Shown piece by piece: positions 36,522 through 44,432 of a stretch of DNA of 64,000 nucleotides. The notes beneath the pieces are model-generated. The model made no database searches. It saw only the letters and a program-made list of their open reading frames with translations, and was not told the DNA's origin. Position 1 is the stretch's first letter; the number at the start of each line of letters is the position of its first letter. A program made the translations under genes and the position numbers. Source of the DNA: Buttiauxella massiliensis (GTDB taxonomy: Bacteria > Pseudomonadota > Gammaproteobacteria > Enterobacterales > Enterobacteriaceae); assembly GCF_902500225.1 (NCBI RefSeq), contig NZ_LR722668.1, forward strand, positions 1 to 64,000, in the 5' to 3' direction.

Positions 36522-36953
36522 ATGGCTGAAAAAGTCATCGCCATTCATCAGCCGCAGTGCCTGATTCGCATTGCGGCAATGATGCAAATTATGGGTTGTA
36601 GCCGTACGAGAACTTACGCCAATCTTCGCCTCGTGGGCGGACAAAGCCTGAAGATTATTCACTGGGCATGGCACCGCCTCCGCTACCAGCAGAGTGGAAG
36701 CTCTCTTATCGATTACATTAAGAAGAACAAGCTGAATCAGAGGACCGCCGCAAAGCAGCTAAGACGCAAGCAGATGAGTGCACACTGGAGTCGACACTTT
36801 GATAACTACTATCAGAATTATTGGCCTGAAGGCTGGACAGTGGCTGATTACTGCCGCAAAGAGGGCTTGGTGCAAAGTTCTGCCAGGCGCTATCTGGTGG
36901 ACTTCCCTTTCATTGGCCTTATCAATCCATTTGTACTGAAGCCCTGGTTATAA
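36522..36953 (+). CDS. Island protein with HTH-like segments, unknown function
   Basis: A 143-residue basic protein (a TTG start at 36504 would add six residues). Three segments look like helix-turn-helix units: IAAMMQIMGCSRTRTYANLR near the start, DYIKKNKLNQRTAAKQLRRK in the middle and VADYCRKEGLVQSSARRYL near the end, the last similar in style to the HTH of IS66-type OrfA or AlpA-like regulators. It may be a transcriptional regulator or excisionase of the island. No homologue is recognised, so this rests on pattern alone. Confidence 0.5.
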   Translation: MAEKVIAIHQPQCLIRIAAMMQIMGCSRTRTYANLRLVGGQSLKIIHWAWHRLRYQQSGSSLIDYIKKNKLNQRTAAKQLRRKQMSAHWSRHFDNYYQNYWPEGWTVADYCRKEGLVQSSARRYLVDFPFIGLINPFVLKPWL

Positions 36954-37254
36954 ATTACTACCCTAAAAAGCTGACCATAACCCAAACAATACATGATGAA
37001 AATTATATAAAAACCAAGAAGAAGCAATAAGTTAACTACAAATCCACTATATCAGCCATGAATAGATTAAAGATAAAATCAATCACATCAACAAGTTAAA
37101 ATTGTGATCAAATTTTTGATCACAATTCACTGATACCCATTTTGGGTTTCATATAGTTTCTTCGGATAGCCTTCCGTAGCGATAAAAATGTTTGATCAGA
37201 TTTATGCGTAAAATATCTGATCACTTTTCTGATCAAAAAAGGATTAAATTTCAA
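36954..37254. other. AT-rich intergenic region with a TGATCA palindrome cluster
   Basis: A 300-bp region between convergent genes, without an open frame of note. It holds a perfect inverted repeat with 13-bp arms (37100-37127) and five TGATCA sequences, at 37105, 37117, 37193, 37218 and 37230; two pairs are spaced exactly 12 bp apart. They may be operators or a bidirectional stop; the first repeat is followed by no clear T-run. Confidence 0.6.
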
Positions 37255-37282
37255 TCACGACTGTGGTAACTCCAGCCCGATC

Positions 37283-37915
37283 TTAGCTATTTGCTCTAAT
37301 ACAAAGGCTACACCTTTTAACCGAAGTTAGTGTAGTGATAGTCCTTGCTTCTGCTTCCAGTTCCGCTAAATCTTTAGCACAGACCTTAAAATAATCACCT
37401 CCAGTAAAAGGCTCTGGTTGAGAGTAGTTGTTATCGTTATTTATTGAATTGCAGATTGCAGCATGCAAACAGGTATATATTTCAGTGCTTGCATTATTCT
37501 TCCCTTCACTCTTTTTAGGAAGACTCAGTACATAACCGTTCGGGTTAGCTTTGAGCCAGGCTCGATATTGCTGCTCACTCTCCGGGTTTTCCTTACTATG
37601 GAAACGCACAATAGTGCTGGCGCTGGAGCTGTCTTCCATCACCGAAAGATACTTCATCGCAGCAAGCAAGTACGATGCATTAAATGTCACGTCTTGATAA
37701 TCTTTAGGTGACTGGCTATTCGTTTCTTCGTAATGTTCAATAAAGGCAGCCATGCTTTTCTTATCGAGCCGTCTTAGACTGTTACTGGCGTTTTTAACAT
37801 AGAGATTTCCCTGCTCTGCATAGAGAGTGAAAGGCTGCTTTCTACCAAGGGTAACCAACTCAGCTGGTTGTGAAAAACGTTCAAGCATGAAGTGATAAAA
37901 GTCTTTATATGGCAT
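37283..37915 (-). CDS. Unknown protein downstream of mcrC, possible frameshift near the end
   Basis: A 210-residue protein with no recognised domain. AGGA lies 7 bp before the chosen ATG (37915). It starts 57 bp after the mcrC stop, in the same direction, so it may be the last gene of the restriction operon. Near its end the sequence GTTAAAAGG offers a second reading: removing one A continues in frame as KGVAFVLEQIAKIGLELPQS and stops at 37255-37257, a more protein-like tail than the present Cys/Arg-rich VKRCSLCIRANS. The gene may therefore carry a one-base insertion. Function unknown. Confidence 0.7.
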   Translation of the reverse strand: MPYKDFYHFMLERFSQPAELVTLGRKQPFTLYAEQGNLYVKNASNSLRRLDKKSMAAFIEHYEETNSQSPKDYQDVTFNASYLLAAMKYLSVMEDSSSASTIVRFHSKENPESEQQYRAWLKANPNGYVLSLPKKSEGKNNASTEIYTCLHAAICNSINNDNNYSQPEPFTGGDYFKVCAKDLAELEAEARTITTLTSVKRCSLCIRANS

Positions 37916-37972
37916 ATAACTTCCTGTACCCACAAAATAGTATGCGGAGAATTATCTGATCCAGTCTGAGAA

Positions 37973-39340
37973 TTAGTTTATTAAATCATATTGATATAAA
38001 TGGTTAGCATTGTCTGCATTACCTCTGTGGACATCCATTTCGGGAAAACAGGTAAATTCTGACTGCCATTCCCCCTCAACCAATTTCCCCTGTTCAAGGT
38101 CAAACGGAACACACCACAGGGCCAGTTGCCTATCAAACTGAAACACAGGTAAAGGCGTATTGAAATACTGATGACAAGGATAGACCAGCATCATATTGCC
38201 TTGTCCTTGCAAATATTTTTGCCCGTACGCATACATCTGATAAAGATCAGCCTGGTTTATTTCATATTTTCGCTTATTGTCGCCGTGTCTTGTATCCAGC
38301 AATTTCCATTTTGCATCAAGTACTAATCTTTGCTGGTTATCTGCAATCAAAAAGTCAGGTTTAAGCATAAACCAAAGCTCTTCAGCACTGGAGCCAATTG
38401 GAGTATGTGCCAGTAAGTGACAGCTTTTTGCCTGTGTCGTGAGCTTAAAGCCAGATTGTAATGAAAGAGAAAAACAACGCCCGACCCACGACTCATACAA
38501 CCGTTCCATAGGGAATAACAGGGAAATGCCTTGATGGATCCCTTTCTGGAAATCAGGATTTAACTTTTCGAGAATCAGCAGGCACCAGGGTTTTATTACG
38601 CGATAATTATAAAGATACTTACCGTCCCCCCACTGAGCCATGTCAGCCACTGCAGAGCCACTTAGCGGTGTAATCTCAGCCATCTGATGGCTAAGAGTAT
38701 TTGCCTGCCGCCAGCTATCATTGTCTTTCGTCATTTTTAGAACGATATCAAGAGCAGTACGCAGAAGACGGTTTTCTATTCGCTGCGGAGAAAACTCAGC
38801 ATAACGCACATGGAACCGAGTCCCTCTTCCCGGAGACTGTCTCAACTGCCGGTTAACATCCAGTTGCCCACGGATGAATGCACTGTCGTCATCTTCAATC
38901 TGAAGGTAGTCAAAGCGCAGCCCCTTACGCATCAACTCTAGTAAATGTCGAAGAAACTCACCAAAAATCCATTCATGTAAGGGCTGATTACTTCGCTGTA
39001 ACGCGGCCTGGCTAGCTTCGCGCGGACTCATAGTAATAGACGACGCAAGCATCCTGCGAAGAAGCAGGCGAAGCGGCTCAGGGCGCACTACCGCTTCAAG
39101 CTGTGTCTTCGGCAAAATTTCAAACGATTCACCGTTGGGCGCTTGCAGATAACCCACGTAACTCCCCAACCGAAGAAAATGCTTACCTTCCCGATGAAGA
39201 AGTTGAGAACTTCCGGTCCATTGCTCTTGTAACGTTTCAAGCCAGGCAAAAGTTTGCGCAGAGACAATCCCCAGATCCATACTAGAGGGCTGCGATTGGT
39301 CGCAGGTTAGTAAGGCATACTCTCGAACCTGAAACGTCAT
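37973..39340 (-). CDS. mcrC: McrC-like 5-methylcytosine restriction nuclease subunit
   Basis: A 455-residue McrC-family protein, the endonuclease partner of the McrB GTPase motor. The nuclease motif of the PD-(D/E)xK fold is visible as KPDFLIADNQQRLVLDAKWK: D329, then D342-A-K344. The N-terminal half is the McrB-contacting region. It is longer than E. coli K-12 McrC (348). Its ATG shares one base with the mcrB stop (TAATG), so the two are translationally coupled. Modified DNA is the expected target, but the specificity depends on McrB and is unknown here. Confidence 0.9.
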   Translation of the reverse strand: MTFQVREYALLTCDQSQPSSMDLGIVSAQTFAWLETLQEQWTGSSQLLHREGKHFLRLGSYVGYLQAPNGESFEILPKTQLEAVVRPEPLRLLLRRMLASSITMSPREASQAALQRSNQPLHEWIFGEFLRHLLELMRKGLRFDYLQIEDDDSAFIRGQLDVNRQLRQSPGRGTRFHVRYAEFSPQRIENRLLRTALDIVLKMTKDNDSWRQANTLSHQMAEITPLSGSAVADMAQWGDGKYLYNYRVIKPWCLLILEKLNPDFQKGIHQGISLLFPMERLYESWVGRCFSLSLQSGFKLTTQAKSCHLLAHTPIGSSAEELWFMLKPDFLIADNQQRLVLDAKWKLLDTRHGDNKRKYEINQADLYQMYAYGQKYLQGQGNMMLVYPCHQYFNTPLPVFQFDRQLALWCVPFDLEQGKLVEGEWQSEFTCFPEMDVHRGNADNANHLYQYDLIN

Positions 39341-41310
39341 TACAGGATTCCCTGATAAGCCGCTGGTGATGTGAAAGCATGAGGATTGATACGAAAACGT
39401 CTGTCAGACAAGCTGCTAGCAATATCCGCTGGGAATAGCTCTGCCAGACCTGGCAGTTGTGCTGACTGTTGCAGTAAAATAAATCGACTCTCTTTTGATT
39501 TTGACGAGTCGTTCAACACCCAGCCAATACGCTCATAGTCATCAAAGAAATACTCCCGTAATAACGGTAATAGTTTCTCGCTGAAAATCACTGACAGGCA
39601 TTTTTCACGCTCAGCAGCACTCTCAATATTTTTTAGCGGCATAAAATAGGCGTGGCCGATCATATGCTCACTATCTAAAAGTGCTTCAATGCGCTGATTA
39701 ATGCGGTTTAATAATGTTGAGACATCGATACCAAACGCAGTGATTCCCGCAAGTAAATCTGGCTGAGATTGCATTTCGATAAAACTAAAGCGTCGTCTTA
39801 ATGCCAAATCCATCTGAATAAGTGACTTGTCGGCCGTGTTCATTGTGCCAATGACATAAACATTCTGAGGTACTGAGAACAGGCTTTTAGAATACGGCAG
39901 CATCAAAGCTCTCGCGTCTTCGGCATCCTGGCGTTTATCAGGCTCAAGCAAAGTGATTAGCTCACCAAAAATACGAGCAATATTCCCACGGTTAATCTCA
40001 TCAATAATCAAAATATGCGGCTGCGCACGATGATCATTTGATTCAACAGGTGCCAGAAGTTGCGTTAACTTCTCTCTGTCAATAGTCGTGTCTTTCAGCT
40101 CATAAAGAGTTTTTTGTGAAAGTGCTTTAAAGAACAAATGCTCTTTAGGCAAACTTGGAGCGTAGGTGCGCAACCATTTCACCGGGCGCATTTGATGAAA
40201 ACCATCGCGTTCATCATTGGGTAAATATTGGTAGTCGGCAGTGATTTCAGCGATTGCGCGGAATTTATGATTACCATCAGAGACAACAACCAGGTCACCA
40301 TTGCGCATAATATTTTTAAAGGTATTAACGGCAGTACCCATATATTCGCTTGTAGCTTCTGATGAGCCATTCTCAGCTGTAATCTGCGACTTAATAGTTT
40401 CAAGCGTAGAGGATGCGCTGAAGTTAATATCCTCACCCCACCCTAATAAAATATAGTTATTTGCGAGGCATTCCTCATAAATATCATCCTCGCCTTCCAT
40501 GGTATTGCCGAGTGACATTTTCCAGACCCGCCTCCCATTCAGGGAGATGGGCAGCGTTGAGCTTCCCTGCACTTTAACCTTCGCATTCAGGCAAAGCTGT
40601 TTAAAAATTCCATCCACTACTTCGTAACGCAGGTTTCCGCTGGTTTCATCCGTCGTGGCACGAATCCCTTCGATAAAGTCTTCGTAGGAAAAACTTTGAT
40701 GGAAAGTGGTAAACATAATCCGCTGTTTTTCAACCAAGGTCTGGTAACGAGCTTTCACCACATCCCGCAATGCTTGCCCTTGATGTGCCTGAACTGCATT
40801 CTGATACCATTCACCGTCCGCGATTTTCACCGCCAGTTCTGTAGTGGCATAAGTCTTACCTGTTCCAGGTGGCCCAAATAAGATTTGATTGAGGGGATAC
40901 ACGTTGAGCATTTCCTTATTTTTTTCCACACGTGGTCTTAACTCAGGCAATGCTCCACCAATGAGTAATTCCACCAGCAGTTTCAGCGCATCAACAGACT
41001 CAATATCAGCATCGTACCCGTATTGCGATGAGCTGCCATCTTTCGGGAATCGGCGATAGCTAGTACTTTTGGTCTTTTCCCAGTGGCAAAATAAGCCGGG
41101 AATGCTGTCTATCTCTTCACGCAGACTGATAGTATCCGGTGCAAGTACCAGCGGGCTTTTGCTAATGACACCCTCAGCCTTACGTTTTACATATAGATAC
41201 TTGCCATTACCCAGCGCGTGCTCTGAGGCGTAGCTCGGTTCATATTTCCCAGCTTCTAATGTAAATCCCAGAACATTAAGTGCCTGATAAATCTCCAGTG
41301 AATTAAGCAT
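39340..41310 (-). CDS. mcrB: McrB-like GTPase with an inserted EVE-like domain
   Basis: A 656-residue AAA+ protein of the McrB group. An unknown N-terminal domain (1-125) is followed by Walker A GPPGTGKT (146-153), the McrB FHQSFSYEDFIEG segment (203-215), Walker B LIIDEINRGN and the signature MNTAD (490-494), which in McrB mark GTP use. Between Walker A and B sits an insert of about 180 residues with EVE/ASCH-like features (WKMSLG, NNYILLGWGEDINFS, GDLVVVSDGNHKFRAIAEIT, PVKWLR; about 262-385). EVE domains bind modified bases, so the insert is a likely target-recognition module. It starts 33 bp after the hsdR 3'-end remnant. Confidence 0.9.
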   Translation of the reverse strand: MLNSLEIYQALNVLGFTLEAGKYEPSYASEHALGNGKYLYVKRKAEGVISKSPLVLAPDTISLREEIDSIPGLFCHWEKTKSTSYRRFPKDGSSSQYGYDADIESVDALKLLVELLIGGALPELRPRVEKNKEMLNVYPLNQILFGPPGTGKTYATTELAVKIADGEWYQNAVQAHQGQALRDVVKARYQTLVEKQRIMFTTFHQSFSYEDFIEGIRATTDETSGNLRYEVVDGIFKQLCLNAKVKVQGSSTLPISLNGRRVWKMSLGNTMEGEDDIYEECLANNYILLGWGEDINFSASSTLETIKSQITAENGSSEATSEYMGTAVNTFKNIMRNGDLVVVSDGNHKFRAIAEITADYQYLPNDERDGFHQMRPVKWLRTYAPSLPKEHLFFKALSQKTLYELKDTTIDREKLTQLLAPVESNDHRAQPHILIIDEINRGNIARIFGELITLLEPDKRQDAEDARALMLPYSKSLFSVPQNVYVIGTMNTADKSLIQMDLALRRRFSFIEMQSQPDLLAGITAFGIDVSTLLNRINQRIEALLDSEHMIGHAYFMPLKNIESAAEREKCLSVIFSEKLLPLLREYFFDDYERIGWVLNDSSKSKESRFILLQQSAQLPGLAELFPADIASSLSDRRFRINPHAFTSPAAYQGIL

Positions 41311-41342
41311 GATTCACACCACTCCTTGATGGCTAAAGAGCT

Positions 41343-41380
41343 CTACGCCCCTTTCAACATATCAAACACCACCCGAGCAA
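41343..41380 (-). repeat. Remnant of the hsdR 3' end between the Hsp70 gene and mcrB
   Basis: Thirty-eight bases identical to the true hsdR end (45617-45654) at 36 positions, in one frame encoding ARVVFDMLKGA and TAG. Both mismatches are third-position, synonymous changes (Ala GCT/GCG, Val GTG/GTT), so this piece derives from a functional hsdR allele. It marks the right-hand junction of the inserted three-gene module. Confidence 0.92.
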
Positions 41381-43137
41381 CATTTTTTACCCCAACGAGC
41401 ACCGCAGATACTGCAGGGCTGATACCTTACAAACTCGGTTCTCTGTTGCTCCGTTAGCGTCTTTCTATGGTAGGGATTAGTATCATTGAATTTTTTCAAA
41501 AGCTCACCAGGGACAAGATCCCAATTCTCTTTGTCAGGCGTAACATTCGCTCTGACCAGCAAGCCATAAGGGAGTTTTTTTTCTCCCTTTAACTTAAACC
41601 GTTTTTTTTTTGAATCTGGCAAAACTGTCGTCGTCGCGAGGCCAAATTCGAGATCATAAAACTCTGTCGAACGCTGGAGTTGCCTGTCACCACCTACGCC
41701 AGAAACATGAACAATCAGATTTTCATCAATGCTAATTTCCAGCTCAATTCTTTCTTCAAGGGGAGGAAAATCAGGGTTGATCGGGATGACCAGTTCACCA
41801 TAGTTGGTTCGCGGATCTGCGGCGGCTGTTTTACCTACCATTTGTGGTCGTTTAAAAGACGCAAGTGCATTCCCGTCCCGCGGGTCCGTACAATACATAG
41901 ATTGTGGATATCTAATGGAATTTCCACGAGTGGGAAGTAATGTCCCCTCAGGAATGATAGTCAGCACCGAATTACGAGCTTCAAGTAGCTCAAAAGGCTT
42001 TGATAATGTCAGTTTCAATTCATCTGCAGCTATCCATGCGGCCCCCTCAGAAATAATACGATCGCCCTTCTTTGATATTTCAAGCGAAGCGATACCAAAC
42101 AACTCATTCAACTGCCGTTTGATAAGGGGCATATTGACCATACCGCCAGTAGCGAGGCACAGCGCAATCGTCTGCCTGTCAATATCGGCCTGGTCATCCG
42201 CTAACAATGCATCTATCTCATTAATCCCCTGGCGGATTATGCGTTGGGAAATGGCCTCAAGCTCACCACGCGTTAACTTGATTTCAATTTCCGCTTCTTC
42301 ACCTTCACCAATATAGTAGTCAGGTACAAAAATAAATGTCTCTTCACGAGTTGAAAGCGTAATTTTTGCACGTTCACAGGCGCCCTGTAATGTCGCTAAC
42401 ATACCGGGATTGCGCTCAAACCGGCTCTCTTCATCCCAACCATGCTGGTCAGCATGCCTCTGTTCAACATACTTCAGAATCGCGTCATCAAGATAATCGC
42501 CACCCACGGTGTTGTTACCACGGTTAAGGATTTGCAGTATATTGCCATTAACAACCTTGCATAAGGTTAGATCAAGCGTACCGCCGCCCCAATCAAATAC
42601 CAGCAACAACTTCCCTTCAAATCTCCGTAATGTTCCTTTGGGGTCTTCTTGATCTCTAAAATAGCCATACAGAGCCGCAAGAGGCTCATGCACAAAACTT
42701 TCGACATAGACACCGGCATTAAGTAAAGCCTCACGAAGTACCTGCCGTTCACGCCCCCCCATCGCAACGGGGATGGTCACAACCGCATTCGTCAGATCAG
42801 CACTTTCTTCGTCATCCTCATCACGAGCATGATCTACAAGATATCGAATATACTCGGTGACCACTTCAGCGGGGCTCAGTAAGCGACCTTCGACATTAAT
42901 ATCAGAACAACCCAACAGCTTCTTAGGTCCACGAACGGTGTTTCCTAAAACACCAATGCCATGCTGATCGAGTTTATCTTTTGCCGCTTTACCGCAAATG
43001 ATTTTATCGCTCTCATAACGAACGACTGAAGGATGTGGCCGTCCTAAGTCATCAAAAGATTTAATTTTTCCGGCACGCGTCACAACAGAGATCAGGCTGT
43101 TTGTGGTGCCAAAATCGATACCTATTTTTTGAACCAT
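41362..43137 (-). CDS. Hsp70-family ATPase of the defence module
   Basis: A 591-residue Hsp70/DnaK-like protein, distinct from housekeeping DnaK. The actin-fold ATPase motifs are intact: phosphate 1 IGIDFGTTNS (5-14), phosphate 2 VFDWGGGTLDL (180-190) and adenosine LATGGMVNMPLIKRQL (328-343). A short beta-type substrate domain follows (about 390-500), but the helical lid is replaced by a tail ending in a cysteine cluster (C575, C578, C586, C587; CSICGARWGKKCC). Its last codons lie within the hsdR 3' remnant. The start overlaps the coiled-coil gene by 16 bp. Probable role: ATP-driven remodelling or regulation of a partner in the defence operon. Confidence 0.88.
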   Translation of the reverse strand: MVQKIGIDFGTTNSLISVVTRAGKIKSFDDLGRPHPSVVRYESDKIICGKAAKDKLDQHGIGVLGNTVRGPKKLLGCSDINVEGRLLSPAEVVTEYIRYLVDHARDEDDEESADLTNAVVTIPVAMGGRERQVLREALLNAGVYVESFVHEPLAALYGYFRDQEDPKGTLRRFEGKLLLVFDWGGGTLDLTLCKVVNGNILQILNRGNNTVGGDYLDDAILKYVEQRHADQHGWDEESRFERNPGMLATLQGACERAKITLSTREETFIFVPDYYIGEGEEAEIEIKLTRGELEAISQRIIRQGINEIDALLADDQADIDRQTIALCLATGGMVNMPLIKRQLNELFGIASLEISKKGDRIISEGAAWIAADELKLTLSKPFELLEARNSVLTIIPEGTLLPTRGNSIRYPQSMYCTDPRDGNALASFKRPQMVGKTAAADPRTNYGELVIPINPDFPPLEERIELEISIDENLIVHVSGVGGDRQLQRSTEFYDLEFGLATTTVLPDSKKKRFKLKGEKKLPYGLLVRANVTPDKENWDLVPGELLKKFNDTNPYHRKTLTEQQRTEFVRYQPCSICGARWGKKCCSGGV

Positions 43138-44432
43138 GTTAACTCTCTCTCAATGCTTTCAAGAACCAGGTCAATCTGATGTGCCGCGATTTCCACTTTT
43201 GGTTTTTCTCTCTGCAATGCATTCAGAGACAATCTAAGTGGTTCCATAACCTCTTCATTTAGCAGATTAAAAGCACGAGACTTCGCCTTGCTGACATCAT
43301 CTTTCAGGTGCACGCGCAGAGCTTTATCATCAAGAACTTGCTCTTCTGACTGGGTTTTAACTTGGTTAAGACTGGCTTTTAGCTGCTCAATTTCCTGCTG
43401 CAACGCAGATACTTGCTGTGTCAGTTGAACCTTTTCAGCTTCGGCTTTATTAAGATTTCTTTCGAGCTGTTCATTAATGCTCTCAGCACCTTGCTGTTTA
43501 TCACGAGCGCTACTCAATAATTCGTCGTAAAAACTAAGCGTGTCTGCGATACCGCTTCTCGACTCGCTTACTTGAGAAGCGAGAAAGCCACATATTTTCT
43601 TCTCATTAACCAAGCCATCGCCACGTTCTACGATGCATTTTTTGAATGCCTCAATACCTATTTTTACATCGCATTTGCCTGTTTCTACGGCCCACAAATA
43701 ACAGATAGTCAGCAAATTTTCGCATTGCTGGCGAAGATGCTCCGGAGTTAGTGAGCGAAGCGAAGAAGATGATGTGTCTGAGCCCTCTTTCTGCTTAAGC
43801 TGCTCCTTAATCGACGTAATTCTTGCTTCATAGCGTTCGCTAAAACTACGGGTTAAGTGCGCCAGAATCCCCGGATTACTTAAACTCAGAGGTTCAGCCT
43901 CTGACAGAAAGAGATTTGAGTACCCCAGGTGTTTGCCCACCCAATGCTCGCTTAATGCCTTTACGGCAAAATCGAGTACTACCTTGCTAACCTCATGATT
44001 CCCTTGAGTGAGAATCACTATTTGTGACAGTTTGTTGAACTCAGGATCTGACATCCCGACAGATGCAACCAGCTTCTCGAGTACCTCGTTAGGTATTCTT
44101 CCCGGCTGCTGTATGCGCTTTAAATCAGACTGCAATGCCTGAGTTAGTGCACTTGCACGCACCTTGCCGTCCTTATTTGTCACAGGAATAAACAGCTGGT
44201 TTAAAATACTCTCTAGTGATTTTATTTTTTCAGCATCATTCGCTTTGCTACTGCTCACAGCTACATCTGACGACGCGTTGTCTGAAAAACGTTCTGACTT
44301 GTCGAATTCGGCATGGGTTTCGGCAATCACTGATTCAGTTTCAGTGGCAGCTGGAATAACTGGGCGGTCCGCATGATCCCTGTCTCGTTTCAAGGATAAG
44401 ATCCCTGTCTTTTTTATTTTATTTTCAGTCAT
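43122..44432 (-). CDS. Coiled-coil protein of the defence module
   Basis: A 436-residue protein that I do not recognise. The first 70 residues look disordered and charged; a helical middle region follows (about 75-285); then a clear coiled coil (about 285-350, NKAEAEKVQLTQQVSALQQE and onward) and a conserved-looking C-terminal helical tail. The position before an Hsp70 gene and the coiled-coil architecture make a GrpE-like nucleotide-exchange or adaptor role conceivable, but no GrpE signature was seen. The start at 44432 overlaps the zinc-finger gene end by 8 bp; the stop overlaps the Hsp70 start by 16 bp. Confidence 0.85.
   Translation of the reverse strand: MTENKIKKTGILSLKRDRDHADRPVIPAATETESVIAETHAEFDKSERFSDNASSDVAVSSSKANDAEKIKSLESILNQLFIPVTNKDGKVRASALTQALQSDLKRIQQPGRIPNEVLEKLVASVGMSDPEFNKLSQIVILTQGNHEVSKVVLDFAVKALSEHWVGKHLGYSNLFLSEAEPLSLSNPGILAHLTRSFSERYEARITSIKEQLKQKEGSDTSSSSLRSLTPEHLRQQCENLLTICYLWAVETGKCDVKIGIEAFKKCIVERGDGLVNEKKICGFLASQVSESRSGIADTLSFYDELLSSARDKQQGAESINEQLERNLNKAEAEKVQLTQQVSALQQEIEQLKASLNQVKTQSEEQVLDDKALRVHLKDDVSKAKSRAFNLLNEEVMEPLRLSLNALQREKPKVEIAAHQIDLVLESIERELTWFKK

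Noticed and set aside
41362-43137. Housekeeping dnaK or hscA
   Set aside because: Length, reduced substrate domain, Cys-rich tail and restriction-cluster context do not fit; no dnaJ or iron-sulfur genes are near.
43122-44432. A grpE gene
   Set aside because: Coiled coil and Hsp70 neighbour are suggestive, but the protein is twice the usual length and no GrpE signature was seen.
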